A stretch of DNA of 6,252 bases from Sodalis-like endosymbiont of Proechinophthirus fluctus (GTDB taxonomy: Bacteria > Pseudomonadota > Gammaproteobacteria > Enterobacterales > Enterobacteriaceae), in the NCBI RefSeq assembly GCF_001602625.1, contig NZ_LECR01000010.1, positions 1,848 through 8,099 on the forward strand, in the 5' to 3' direction. The translations under genes were made by a program, and so were the position numbers. Numbering within the stretch: the stretch's first letter is position 1; every line of letters begins with the position of its first letter. A model generated the notes under the pieces. That model was given only the letters and a program-made list of their open reading frames with translations. It searched no databases and was not told the origin of the DNA. Shown piece by piece: positions 1-6,079 of the stretch.

Positions 1-603
1 AGCAGCCAGCGTCACATCTCGGCGCTAGGTAGCAGAGAGACCCCGGTTTAGCGCCTGGAGACCTTATTGCCTTGAGAGATGTCAAGTCTTCAAACGAAAC
101 CCTGAGTAATTTGGTGATCTTATCGGTGGATTATGAACGGGTATCGCGAGTATGAGTAATACGCTTCTGGCGATAGGTACCGCCTTCGGCTGGGTTTAGA
201 AGAGGACGGTCTTGCCGAGCAAATAGCACAGTGACCACCGTATTCGGATTGTCGGGCACGCAGGAGGTCACGGCGCCGGCTACGGCGGTGTCTGCCGCGA
301 TGTGGTAAGCGCGTCCGCTCTATGCCGTGAACGCGTCCACCGCTATCGTTAAGGGCGAGCAGATAAAAGCCGCATTGCCTGCCGCTGGTCCGTCCGTCAT
401 CTTATCCGCGTTCGGCGTTGCCGTCACGCTCTGTGTGGCGGAGGCTATCTATGCGCCCGTGCCTCTTCAATCGGCGTAGACTATGGCTTACGGTAACTAG
501 CACCTAGTTGTTTGAAAAAATCATCGCCAGCCACCGCTTGTAGCGCAGTAATGGTGTCGGTCCGGTCGGCATGTGTCTCGATCGGGTGGCACGAAACGGC
601 TAA
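1..603. other. Decayed or non-coding stretch without a recognisable gene
   Basis: No intact gene, RNA gene, CRISPR array or insertion-sequence end is visible here. In E. coli the gene next to dacB on this side is obgE, but I see no trace of its acidic C-terminus. Two open stretches may be remnants. On the plus strand, frame 231-479 reads 83 codons with a single internal TAA at 306-308; it is rich in Ala, Val and Thr and mostly has G or C at third positions. On the minus strand, a frame runs out of the end of the dacB pseudogene and stays open to a TAG at 481-483, ending in the residues FFKQLGASYRKP. I do not recognise either protein. Both could be chance openings in GC-rich DNA. Confidence 0.5.
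231..479 (+). pseudogene. Possible unidentified coding remnant with an internal stop
   Basis: This plus-strand frame opens with GTG at 231, is interrupted by TAA at 306-308, and ends at TAG at 477-479. The conceptual product is hydrophobic and alanine-rich; the second part includes the residues VILSAFGVAVTLCVAEAI, which could be a membrane segment. I do not recognise the family. No Shine-Dalgarno sequence supports the GTG. The codon third positions are mostly G or C, as expected of former coding DNA in a genome like this, but the overlapping minus strand is also partly open, so the case is weak. Confidence 0.2.
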
Positions 604-1989
604 TTCATTTAGATAAATATCTTTATTATAACCGGCTATTGAAACACACCAGCGGACACGCGGCGCGCTTTGATTCTCTAGCGGTGGTAATAAACCCCTC
701 TAGGTTGTAGACACCCTGTCAAGAGTCAGTTTTCGCTGACACTTTGCCGTCGACTCCTGGCTCGTGCAATCCATGCGCATGCGGTACATGATCGTGCCGC
801 TATAACCCACCAGCAGCATGGAAATAAAGTCCAGCATCTGATCGTATTGCAACACCTGCATCATGGTAACGCGGGAAATCAAATTATGGCGCGACACAGA
901 CCGGAACCGTACACCTGGATACTGCTGTTGCCCATATAAATGCCCGCCTACTGACGTAGGATCTGGTGCACCGAATCCGAGCGCTCGCCGGGGGGTACCC
1001 AGGCGCTTTGAAACGTTCGTAGCCTAATCATGCGAAACACTGTATCTGTAATCATATTGTCTGATTTTTTCAGTATAAATATGCAGTAAATAATGTAGCC
1101 GTGCGGATGCGGAAGAGGATTGCGCAAAAATGTGTCCCGGAGAGCTGGGCTATGTATAGCGCAAAAGTGTGCCGTTCAGAGTGATATCCGCCAGCTGTAA
1201 TTCGTCCTGAATGGCGAACACCAGCGATAACGGTTCGGCGCGCTGCGTCATATAATCGGTGAGGGTAAAGTAGTTAAGCTCTCTCCCAGCACCACGTCCA
1301 GCTCGCAATATTGCGCAGCGCTGTCGTCTCGGGCCAGGGTGCTTACCTATCTGAACATATGCACCGGGCAATGAACATATGCACCAGGTAATAAGAGGTG
1401 ACGCGAATAAACGCTCGCTTCCCAATCATCCGGGTGCTGTAGGGAGACACCGAGAAACAGCTGCGATCGACAATGGTCGTACCCAGCGGTGTACTAAAGC
1501 ATTGCGTCAGATCGTTCCAGGGCCAGCCGGGAGCTTTGTCATGACTGGTAAACACCGAGGTATCGATAATCAGGTCGCCGGTGATTTGTTTGATGTCCTA
1601 CTTGCACAGTTCGGCTACCATACTACTTACGTAAGCGCTGTTGGGTAAATATGGGATCGCTGGAGAAGCGCGTGGTCAAGGTTGCCGTGCAGCACACTGA
1701 CGACCGGCACGTTGGCCGCTTCGAGGGTGGTAGTAAAGTGATAGTCCAGGCCCAGCTGCAATAGCGCCGCCAGCGCGGTGAACAGATTCATAGTGCTAGC
1801 GAGTAAGGCCATCTGCTGACTGTGATAATCAATACAGGCTTGCGGGGCTGCACTGGCCCCCCACCTTTTGCACTATCAGCGCTAGATTGTCGCTGTCGGG
1901 CAAATATTCCATATAGTTTTCAACCGGCGCCACCTGTGCGGAAAGCATGAAAACATTGTTCAATCCTATGATAAATCGTAAAAACGCAT
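604..1989 (-). pseudogene. dacB: dacB pseudogene: D-alanyl-D-alanine carboxypeptidase/endopeptidase PBP4
   Basis: PBP4 is a periplasmic enzyme that trims and cleaves peptidoglycan cross-links. The original ATG is at 1989-1987 and the product begins MRFLRFIIGLNNVFMLSAQV, a signal peptide like that of E. coli DacB. Homology then hops between frames: HDKAPGWPWNDLTQCFS, AQYCELDVV, KKSDNM, SRHNL, VSAKTD, and PLVCFNSRLY near the end. Lesions include a six-G run frameshift at 1857-1862, TAG codons at 1598-1600, 1347-1349, 1150-1152 and 948-950, a 20-bp tandem duplication at 1352-1391, a TGA at 719-721, and a loss of about 20 codons between 630 and 690. The nucleophile motif SxxK reads STMN (1786-1797), and KTG reads KTD (725-733); SDN survives at 1056-1064. 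The gene cannot make an active enzyme. The 3' limit is approximate. Confidence 0.95.
1352..1391. repeat. 20-bp tandem duplication inside dacB pseudogene
   Basis: Two adjacent 20-base units, at 1352-1371 and 1372-1391, both start TGAACATATGCACC and agree at 18 of 20 positions. The length is not a multiple of three, so the second copy shifts the dacB frame. Removing one copy on paper restores the reading through residues matching E. coli PBP4 (PVTMFSQV, here PVHMFR-stop-V), which shows that the repeat is a later insertion within the gene. Confidence 0.9.
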
Positions 1990-2053
1990 AATTTTTGGCA
2001 ATGGAAAAGTAATGTGCTGTCACACTACGGTGCAAACAGGGATAAAGTAAACG

Positions 2054-2082
2054 ATGACCCACACCGAACTCTGCGGTAAAAT
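2054..2082 (+). promoter_or_regulatory. Candidate sigma-70 promoter for greA
   Basis: ATGACC at 2054-2059 and TAAAAT at 2077-2082 are spaced by 17 bases. They match the sigma-70 consensus at 4 of 6 and 5 of 6 positions. Transcription would start near 2089, giving a greA leader of about 160 bases. E. coli greA is known to have more than one promoter, and I cannot tell from sequence whether others exist here. Confidence 0.45.
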
Positions 2083-2118
2083 ACGCATCAAAATGCAAAA
2101 CTGAGGCTGGTCGGCCTG

Positions 2119-2146
2119 GGAAGCAATTCCGGGGCCGCTTCCTTTT
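2119..2146 (+). terminator. Hairpin plus T-run in the greA leader (GraL-like attenuator)
   Basis: GGAAGC at 2119-2124 pairs with GCTTCC at 2137-2142 around a 12-base loop, and TTTT follows at 2143-2146. It lies about 30 bases after the predicted start point and about 105 bases before the greA start codon. Early termination here would release a short RNA of roughly 55-60 nt. In E. coli the greA leader is known to produce such short transcripts, named GraL, by termination in the leader. The equivalence is inferred from position and shape. The stem is only 6 bp, so the terminator may be weak or partial. Confidence 0.45.
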
Positions 2147-2252
2147 GCTCTGCTCTTGGTGAGGGGCGTGTGCTAAACGCGTGTCGCGCCAGCACCTGCC
2201 ATGCCAGTACGGCAATTATTTTAGCAGGAAGAATTTATATAGAGGTACAATT

Positions 2253-2729
2253 ATGAACCAGATTCCGATGACCTTGCGTGGCGCTGAAAAACTGCGTGAA
2301 GAGCTCGAATATCTTCGAAGCGTCCGCCGCCACGAAATTATCCGGTCTATCGCCGAAGCCCGCGAGCACGGCGATTTAAAAGAAAACGCCGAGTATCATG
2401 CTGCGAGAGAACAACAGGGTTTTTGCGAAGGCCGTATCCAGGAAATAGAAGCCAAACTGTCCAATGCGCAGGTGATCGATGTGACTAAGTTGGCCCCGAG
2501 CGGCCGGGTTATTTTCGGCGCTACGGTCAGCGTAGAGAACCTGGATAGTGAAGAGAAGCAAACGTATCGCATCGTCGGTGATGATGAGGCTGATTTCAAG
2601 AAAAACCTTATTTCCATTAATTCTCCCATTGCCCGTGGTCTTGTGGGCAAGGAAGAAGGGGATATCGTCGTCATCAAAACCCCTGGCGGCGAGGTGGAGT
2701 ACGAGATCCTCAAGGTAGAATATCTGTAA
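2253..2729 (+). CDS. greA: Transcript cleavage factor GreA
   Basis: GreA enters the secondary channel of backtracked RNA polymerase and stimulates cleavage of the extruded RNA 3' end, freeing arrested or stalled complexes. The product is 158 residues, the same length as E. coli GreA, and aligns to it without gaps. Residues 1 to about 75 form the N-terminal coiled-coil hairpin, with the acidic tip residues D41 and E44 in [10 protein letters not shown]. The C-terminal FKBP-like domain follows and ends in [14 protein letters not shown]. The ATG at 2253 is chosen because AGAGG at 2241-2245 lies 7 bases upstream and because [14 protein letters not shown] aligns with the E. coli start. The frame is open back to 2181, but that extension has no homology. 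The gene diverges from the dead dacB and converges on the dead yhbY. Confidence 0.98.
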   Translation: MNQIPMTLRGAEKLREELEYLRSVRRHEIIRSIAEAREHGDLKENAEYHAAREQQGFCEGRIQEIEAKLSNAQVIDVTKLAPSGRVIFGATVSVENLDSEEKQTYRIVGDDEADFKKNLISINSPIARGLVGKEEGDIVVIKTPGGEVEYEILKVEYL

Positions 2730-2812
2730 GCGTCCGGGCCGGGTAGCGCCGCAGCTGGCTTATGTCCACTTATTTCCCCATCCCGCGGGCCACTACCATT
2801 GGCTTTGTAAAG

Positions 2813-2843
2813 AAAAGCAAAAGGCCGCGGGTTGCTTTTTGCT
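2813..2843. terminator. Terminator-like element between greA and yhbY
   Basis: On the plus strand AAAAGCAA (2813-2820) can pair with TTGCTTTT (2832-2839), a stem whose 3' arm supplies the T-run, about 85 bases after the greA stop. Alternatively AGCAAAA (2816-2822) pairs with TTTTGCT (2837-2843); read on the minus strand this stem is followed by TTTCTTT and would end yhbY transcripts. The two pairings share bases and exclude each other. A shared terminator suits two convergent genes. Confidence 0.6.
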
Positions 2844-2884
2844 GTGGGTCGGAGAGTGGCATCTTCCCATCAGAAAAGATGATG

Positions 2885-3178
2885 TTAGATGGTCAGCGTA
2901 GTTTTCCACTCTGCAATAGGTCGATACAGCACCAGAATATTGCCAATAACCTGTAGCTTGTTGGCGAAGATTTCACGAACGATGGCATCGGCGATAAGCG
3001 TTTTGGTTTCGTGCTATTCCGCGGCAATTATCACCTTGATAAGCTCATGATGTTCCAGCGCCTGTTTGATTTCGACGAGCACGCCTGCTGTCAAGTCATT
3101 CTTTCCCGGCATAACAGCAGGATTCAGCGAATAGAACAGCTATTTAACACACTGTTTTTAATTATTTTTTATATTTAT
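2885..3178 (-). pseudogene. yhbY: yhbY pseudogene: CRM-domain RNA-binding ribosome assembly protein
   Basis: YhbY is a small single-CRM-domain protein that associates with pre-50S ribosomal particles. This minus-strand frame is 98 codons including the TAA at 2885-2887, matching the 97-residue E. coli protein, and it aligns with no insertion or deletion. Clear matches are EIKQALEHHELIKV, HETKTLIADAIVRE and LQVIGNILVLYRP. The start codon position carries ATA (3176-3178), and in-frame stops occur at codons 7 (TAA, 3158-3160), 13 (TAG, 3140-3142) and 55 (TAG, 3014-3016). The glycine-rich loop, GSNG in E. coli, reads GKND. The C-terminal tail also diverges. The gene converges on greA and diverges from rlmE. 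A downstream restart after codon 55 would lack most of the domain. Confidence 0.93.
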
Positions 3179-3202
3179 CTGAGTTTTTTACTTAGGTTGG
3201 GA

Positions 3203-3231
3203 TTGAAAGCGGCATATTCTACCGCTATCTC
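3203..3231 (+). promoter_or_regulatory. Candidate promoter for the rlmE-ftsH operon
   Basis: TTGAAA at 3203-3208 is a good -35 element for either sigma-70 or the heat-shock factor sigma-32. At 17 bases spacing lies TATCTC (3226-3231), a poor sigma-70 -10 box. At 13 bases spacing lies CCGCTATCT (3222-3230), a partial match to the sigma-32 -10 CCCCATNT. The rlmE-ftsH operon of E. coli is known to be heat-inducible through sigma-32. T-rich DNA at 3155-3190 just upstream could act as an UP element. The assignment is tentative. Confidence 0.35.
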
Positions 3232-3324
3232 ATACATATCGATATCGCCGACATCGGCATCCGTGATGACCAAATCTTTCCACCGCTGCACTCTGAACCC
3301 TTTACAAGATGAATGGAAAATAAG

Positions 3325-3954
3325 ATGGTGACCAAAAAGCGTTCTGCAAGCTCCAGCCGCTGGCTGCAGAAACACTTTAGCGATAAATATGTTCAACAGG
3401 CACAAAAAAAAGGACTCCGTTCCCGTGCCTGGTTTAAACTTGATGAAATACAGCAGAGAGACAAGATATTTCGCCAGGGGATGATTGTGGTGGATCTGGG
3501 TGCGGCGCCCGGCGGCTGGTCGCAATACGTCGCCACGCAAATCGGCGACAAAGGGCGTGTCATCGCCTGTGATATCCTGCCTATGGATCCAATGGTGGGC
3601 GTCGACTTTCTACAGGGGGATTTCCGTGACCCCCCGGTGCTGCAGGCCCTGTTTGAACGCTTAGGTGAGCAGAAGGTGCAGGTGGTACTGTCCGATATGG
3701 CGCCCAATATGAGCAGTACCCCAGCGGTCGATATTCCCAAGTCCATGTATCTCGTGGAGCTGGCGCTCGATATGTGCCGGGACGTACTGGCACCAGGTGG
3801 GAGTTTCCTAGTTAAAGTGTTTCAGGGAGAAGGTTTCGATGAGTACCTGCGGGAAATACGCTCCTTGTTTACGAAGGTAAAAATCCGTAAGCCAGATGCT
3901 TCCCGGGCCCGCTCCCGAGAAGTGTACATTGTGGCGGCAGGGCGCAAAGTATAG
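3325..3954 (+). CDS. rlmE: 23S rRNA (uridine-2552-2'-O)-methyltransferase RlmE (RrmJ/FtsJ)
   Basis: RlmE uses S-adenosylmethionine to methylate the 2'-hydroxyl of U2552 in the A-loop of 23S rRNA, a late step in 50S subunit assembly. The 209-residue product equals the E. coli length and aligns without gaps. The catalytic residues known from E. coli are all in place: K38 (AWFKLD), D83 (ACDILP), D124 (SDMAPN), K164 (VKVFQG) and E199 (REVYIV). The SAM-binding loop is [12 protein letters not shown] at 56-67. I chose the ATG at 3325, with GGAA at 3315-3318 six bases ahead, because it gives the E. coli numbering; ATG 3313 would add four residues, and GTG 3328 would remove one. ftsH starts 46 bases after the stop, so the two are probably cotranscribed. 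Confidence 0.97.
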   Translation: MVTKKRSASSSRWLQKHFSDKYVQQAQKKGLRSRAWFKLDEIQQRDKIFRQGMIVVDLGAAPGGWSQYVATQIGDKGRVIACDILPMDPMVGVDFLQGDFRDPPVLQALFERLGEQKVQVVLSDMAPNMSSTPAVDIPKSMYLVELALDMCRDVLAPGGSFLVKVFQGEGFDEYLREIRSLFTKVKIRKPDASRARSREVYIVAAGRKV

Positions 3955-3987
3955 TACCCTACGCTAATTGTTAACACCGTTGTAATA

Positions 3988-3992
3988 TGAGG
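3988..3992 (+). promoter_or_regulatory. Ribosome binding site deciding a TTG start for ftsH
   Basis: TGAGG at 3988-3992 lies 8 bases before the TTG at 4001, an ideal distance. It is 17 bases from the ATG at 4010, which is too far. The only purine-rich run nearer to that ATG, GAGTG at 4003-4007, is just 2 bases away. Spacing therefore favours the TTG. Confidence 0.6.
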
Positions 3993-4000
3993 CTAATCCC

Positions 4001-5938
4001 TTGAGTGACATGGCGAAGAACCTTATTCTCTGGCTAGTTATCGCAGTTGTGCTGATGTCGGTATTCCAGAGCTTCAGGCCCAGCGAGTCCAATGGGCGTA
4101 AAGTGGATTACTCCACCTTTATGTCCGAATTGAATCAAGATCAGGTTAGGGAAGCGTGTATTAACGGTCGTGAAATCACCGTTACTAAAAAAGACAGTAA
4201 CCGTTACACTACATATATCCCGGTCAACGATCCCAAGCTGCTCGATATTCTTTTGACCAAAAACGTCAAAGTCGTGGGCGAGCCTCCGGAAGAGCCCAGC
4301 CTGCTAGCGTCCATCTTTATCTCCTGGTTCCCGATGCTATTGCTAATTGGAGTCTGGATCTTCTTCATGCGTCAAATGCAGGGCGGCGGTAAAGGTGCCT
4401 TGTCGTTCGGAAAAAGCAAGGCACGGATGCTGACAGAAGACCAGATTAAAACGACATTCGCCGATGTTGCAGGTTGCGATGAAGCGAAGGAAGAGGTCAG
4501 CGAGCTGGTAGATTATCTGCGCGAGCCGAGCCGTTTCCAAAATCTCGGCGGCAAGATTCCGAAAGGTGTGCTGATGGTGGGGCCACCAGGGACTGGTAAG
4601 ACGCTGCTAGCCAAAGCCATCGCGGGGGAAGCTAAGGTTCCTTTCTTCACTATTTCTGGTTCTGATTTCGTGGAAATGTTCGTCGGTGTGGGCGCCTCCC
4701 GCGTGCGCGACATGTTCGAGCAGGCGAAAAAAGCAGCGCCGTGCATCATCTTTATCGATGAGATTGACGCCGTCGGGCGTCAGCGTGGCGCCGGTCTCGG
4801 CGGTGGTCATGATGAGCGCGAGCAGACTCTGAACCAGATGCTTGTGGAAATGGATGGCTTTGAAGGGAATGAAGGTATTATCGTCATCGCCGCGACCAAC
4901 CGCCCCGACGTGTTAGACCCTGCGCTACTGCGCCCGGGCCGTTTCGACCGTCAGGTAGTGGTGGGCCTGCCCGATGTCCGCGGTCGCGAACAGATTTTGA
5001 AAGTCCACATGCGCCGCGTCCCGCTGGCGCCTGACATGGATGCGTCGGTTATTGCGCGCGGTACGCCCGGCTTCTCGGGCGCCGATTTAGCCAATCTGGT
5101 GAACGAAGCGGCGCTATTCGCGGCCCGTGGCAGTAAGCGCGTGGTGTCTATGGTGGAATTTGAGAAGGCCAAGGACAAAATCATGATGGGCGCCGAGCGC
5201 CGTTCCATGGTGATGACTGAAGCGCAGAAAGAGTCGACTGCTTACCACGAAGCAGGCCATGCGATCATTGGCCGCCTGGTGCCGGAGCATGATCCGGTGC
5301 ATAAAGTTACGATTATCCCGCGCGGCCGTGCCCTAGGGGTGACTTTCTTCCTGCCGGAAGGGGATGCTATCAGCACTAGCCGACAGAAGCTGGAAAGCCA
5401 GATCTCTACTCTGTACGGCGGCCGGCTAGCAGAGGAGATCATTTACGGTCCGGCGAAAGTGTCTACTGGGGCATCTAACGATATTAAAGTGGCGACCTCG
5501 ATTGCCCGCAATATGGTGACCCAGTGGGGCTTCTCAGAGAAGCTTGGCCCGCTGCTGTATGCGGAGGAAGAGAGTGAAGTATTCCTCGGCCGCTCGGTGG
5601 CCAAAGCGAAGCATATGTCTGATGAAACGGCGCGCATCATAGATCAGGAAGTGAAGTCGCTAATTGAGCGAAATTATGTCCGCGCACGCACGCTGCTGAT
5701 GGAAAATATGGATATCCTGCATACTATGAAGGATGCGCTGATGAAATATGAAACCATCGATTCGCCGCAGATAGACGATCTGATGGGCCGCAAGGCGGTC
5801 CGCCCGCCCGCAGGCTGGGACGATACCGTCTCCGACAATAGCGGCGACGCCGGCGCGCACAGCGCTCCGGCATCGGTGGATGAACCGTGCACACTAAATC
5901 CCGGCAATACCATGTCGGAGCAGTTCGGCAACCGCTAA
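4001..5938 (+). CDS. ftsH: ATP-dependent zinc metalloprotease FtsH
   Basis: FtsH is a hexameric inner-membrane AAA+ protease that degrades misassembled membrane proteins and regulators such as LpxC and sigma-32. Numbered from the TTG (645 residues): membrane segment 8-24, periplasmic domain to about 100, second membrane segment 102-123, Walker A GPPGTGKT with K200, pore loop F227-V-G, Walker B FIDEID with D253 and E254, arginine fingers R311 and R314, zinc site HEAGH (H416, E417, H420) and third zinc ligand D494. These sit one below the E. coli positions in common use because one glycine is missing after the second membrane segment (MQGGGKG). Starting at ATG 4010 would give 642 residues. The C-terminal tail GNTMSEQ, the known self-processing site in E. 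coli, is kept. All catalytic parts are present. Confidence 0.98.
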   Translation: MSDMAKNLILWLVIAVVLMSVFQSFRPSESNGRKVDYSTFMSELNQDQVREACINGREITVTKKDSNRYTTYIPVNDPKLLDILLTKNVKVVGEPPEEPSLLASIFISWFPMLLLIGVWIFFMRQMQGGGKGALSFGKSKARMLTEDQIKTTFADVAGCDEAKEEVSELVDYLREPSRFQNLGGKIPKGVLMVGPPGTGKTLLAKAIAGEAKVPFFTISGSDFVEMFVGVGASRVRDMFEQAKKAAPCIIFIDEIDAVGRQRGAGLGGGHDEREQTLNQMLVEMDGFEGNEGIIVIAATNRPDVLDPALLRPGRFDRQVVVGLPDVRGREQILKVHMRRVPLAPDMDASVIARGTPGFSGADLANLVNEAALFAARGSKRVVSMVEFEKAKDKIMMGAERRSMVMTEAQKESTAYHEAGHAIIGRLVPEHDPVHKVTIIPRGRALGVTFFLPEGDAISTSRQKLESQISTLYGGRLAEEIIYGPAKVSTGASNDIKVATSIARNMVTQWGFSEKLGPLLYAEEESEVFLGRSVAKAKHMSDETARIIDQEVKSLIERNYVRARTLLMENMDILHTMKDALMKYETIDSPQIDDLMGRKAVRPPAGWDDTVSDNSGDAGAHSAPASVDEPCTLNPGNTMSEQFGNR

Positions 5939-6079
5939 TAGTCCCATTTTGCGTCGGTGACAATAGCCAGGCACGGTACTACCGACAGCCCTGTGTTATA
6001 CGACGCGCTAGGTCTTTTTTGCGCGGGAAACTCTAAGATAACGGCCTTAGAGTTTGCACAAAACAAGGAAACCGTCGTT
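5939..6079. other. ftsH-folP intergenic region with inverted repeats
   Basis: This 141-bp gap has no coding frame I can support. It contains three self-complementary pairs: GTCGGT (5953-5958) with ACCGAC (5981-5986); CGCGC (6004-6008) with GCGCG (6021-6025) around a loop ending in six Ts; and a perfect 10-bp pair at 6028-6055 listed separately. None has a T-run directly after its stem, so none is a standard terminator, and folP may still be transcribed with ftsH. Confidence 0.6.
6028..6055. repeat. Perfect 10-bp inverted repeat upstream of folP
   Basis: AAACTCTAAG (6028-6037) and CTTAGAGTTT (6046-6055) are exact reverse complements around an 8-base spacer, ATAACGGC. The structure ends 9 bases before the folP ribosome binding site. 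As RNA it would form a 10-bp hairpin without a following U-run. As DNA it resembles a dimeric-protein operator. Its role is unknown. Confidence 0.85.

Noticed and set aside
2007..2035. dacB promoter on the minus strand (TTGCAC and TTACTT)
   Set aside because: The -10 match is too poor to support, and the gene it would serve is dead.
1829..2215. Minus-strand ORF of 128 residues as a separate gene
   Set aside because: Only its second part, from 1989 downward, is homologous, and it is the signal peptide and start of dacB; the part above 1989 is the control region.
2181..2252. Upstream extension of greA in the same frame
   Set aside because: The extra 24 residues have no homology to GreA, and the ribosome binding site at 2241-2245 fits the ATG at 2253.
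2396..2713. Minus-strand ORF of 105 residues within greA
   Set aside because: It is fully antisense to a conserved gene and has no recognisable product.
2860..2881. CATCTT/AAGATG hairpin near the yhbY stop
   Set aside because: It is a six-bp A+T-containing stem with a 10-base loop and no T-run; it may be chance.
2762..3331. Plus-strand ORFs of 64 and 106 residues between greA and rlmE
   Set aside because: They overlap the yhbY pseudogene on the opposite strand and resemble no known protein.
3393..3746. Minus-strand ORFs within rlmE
   Set aside because: They are antisense to a conserved coding frame; the low-complexity Ser, Arg and Pro content is typical of such shadows.
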